The position numbers were made by a program, and so were the translations under genes. Below, piece after piece: positions 5,775 through 5,956 of a stretch of DNA of 5,956 bases. Positions within the stretch are counted from its first letter, which is position 1, and every line of letters begins with the position of its first letter. This stretch comes from Candidatus Nanopelagicaceae bacterium (GTDB taxonomy: Bacteria; Actinomycetota; Actinomycetes; Nanopelagicales; Nanopelagicaceae), in assembly GCA_947488635.1 (NCBI GenBank), contig CANLAY010000066.1, positions 1 to 5,956 on the forward strand. The letters are read 5' to 3'. Below the pieces are notes generated by a model, which worked only from the letters and a program-made list of their open reading frames with translations, was not told the DNA's origin and did no database searches.

Positions 5775-5956
5775 CGCGCTTAGCTAGAATTAAACAAGTA
5801 ATTCGCGCAGTACATGTGCGCTCGCCCGCTTCATTTGTAATTACTATCTCCCAGACGCAGAGAGTTTTGCCTAAAGTAATCGCAGTTGCAACGCCGGTCA
5901 CAATGCCTTCAGTTGCGGACTTGTGATGAGTGGCATTGATATCGATACCCACAACA
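5770..5956 (-). CDS. PaaI-family hotdog-fold thioesterase, C-terminal part (partial)
   Basis: The minus-strand frame stops at 5770-5772 and is open to the right edge, so the N-terminus lies beyond the window. About 62 residues are visible, including VGIDINATHHKSA, GIVTGVATAI, GKTLCVWEIVIT and TARITCLIL. This pattern of G-I-[DE]-IN-A-x-H, then a strand ending in G-K/R, then VWEI-x-IT, is the C-terminal half of PaaI-type acyl-CoA thioesterases. These are small cytoplasmic hotdog enzymes that hydrolyse aryl- or acyl-CoA esters. The catalytic region near the N-terminal helix is not visible, so activity cannot be judged. The GTG at 5950-5952 sits inside the conserved core and is not the true start. 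The gene converges on livF across the shared hairpin. From recalled actinobacterial gene order, polA may lie nearby outside the window. Confidence 0.8.
   Translation of the reverse strand, partial: VVGIDINATHHKSATEGIVTGVATAITLGKTLCVWEIVITNEAGERTCTARITCLILAKRD

Noticed and set aside
1..5956. Mobile elements, CRISPR arrays, defence systems, frameshifted genes
   Set aside because: No transposase or integrase motifs, no regular repeats, and every main gene has full length and intact motifs.

Overview
The window looks like chromosomal DNA of a low-GC actinobacterium. Every recognisable protein has its closest feel among actinobacterial families: a PdtaR-type ANTAR response regulator, LivG with LPYG-x-QRRLEIARAL, and a PaaI-type thioesterase. 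The order pyruvate kinase - ANTAR regulator - branched-chain amino-acid ABC transporter - thioesterase matches what I recall of Streptomyces chromosomes. The base composition is far too AT-rich for Streptomyces (mid-40s % GC by eye) and the intergenic gaps are short. A streamlined freshwater lineage such as the acI group (Nanopelagicales) would fit; that placement is inference.

Layout: bases 1-68 are the last codons of pyruvate kinase. A promoter-like stretch (about 75-103) precedes a tRNA gene with a CAA (Leu) anticodon at 114-186. The start codon of the ANTAR response regulator (188-799) lies just one base beyond the tRNA. A 183-base gap (800-982) holds several hairpin-forming sequences and a weak promoter candidate. 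Next comes a complete five-gene transporter of the LIV/HAAT family on the + strand: secreted substrate-binding protein (983-2137), a strong hairpin plus T-run (about 2157-2212), permease LivH (2257-3207), permease LivM (3210-4247), ATPase LivG (4247-5032) and ATPase LivF (5022-5741). The last four genes are 2 bases apart or overlapping. A convergent AT-rich hairpin (5737-5774) carries the stop codons of both livF and a minus-strand thioesterase gene that runs off the right edge.

How it works together: the binding protein would capture branched-chain (or other hydrophobic or neutral) amino acids outside the cell. LivH and LivM form the membrane channel, and LivG and LivF power it. The hairpin after the binding-protein gene would let that gene be expressed well above the membrane and ATPase subunits. 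The ANTAR protein is a phosphorylation-controlled RNA-binding antiterminator; whether it acts on the transporter leader is open.

Most of the window is ordinary, well-known biology. The points that deserve a second look are the short-variable-arm tRNA-Leu, its junction with the regulator start codon (which would give a nearly leaderless mRNA after tRNA 3' processing), the hexaloop hairpin in the transporter leader, the cysteine-free binding protein, and the symmetric terminator. I found no wholly undescribed multi-gene system.
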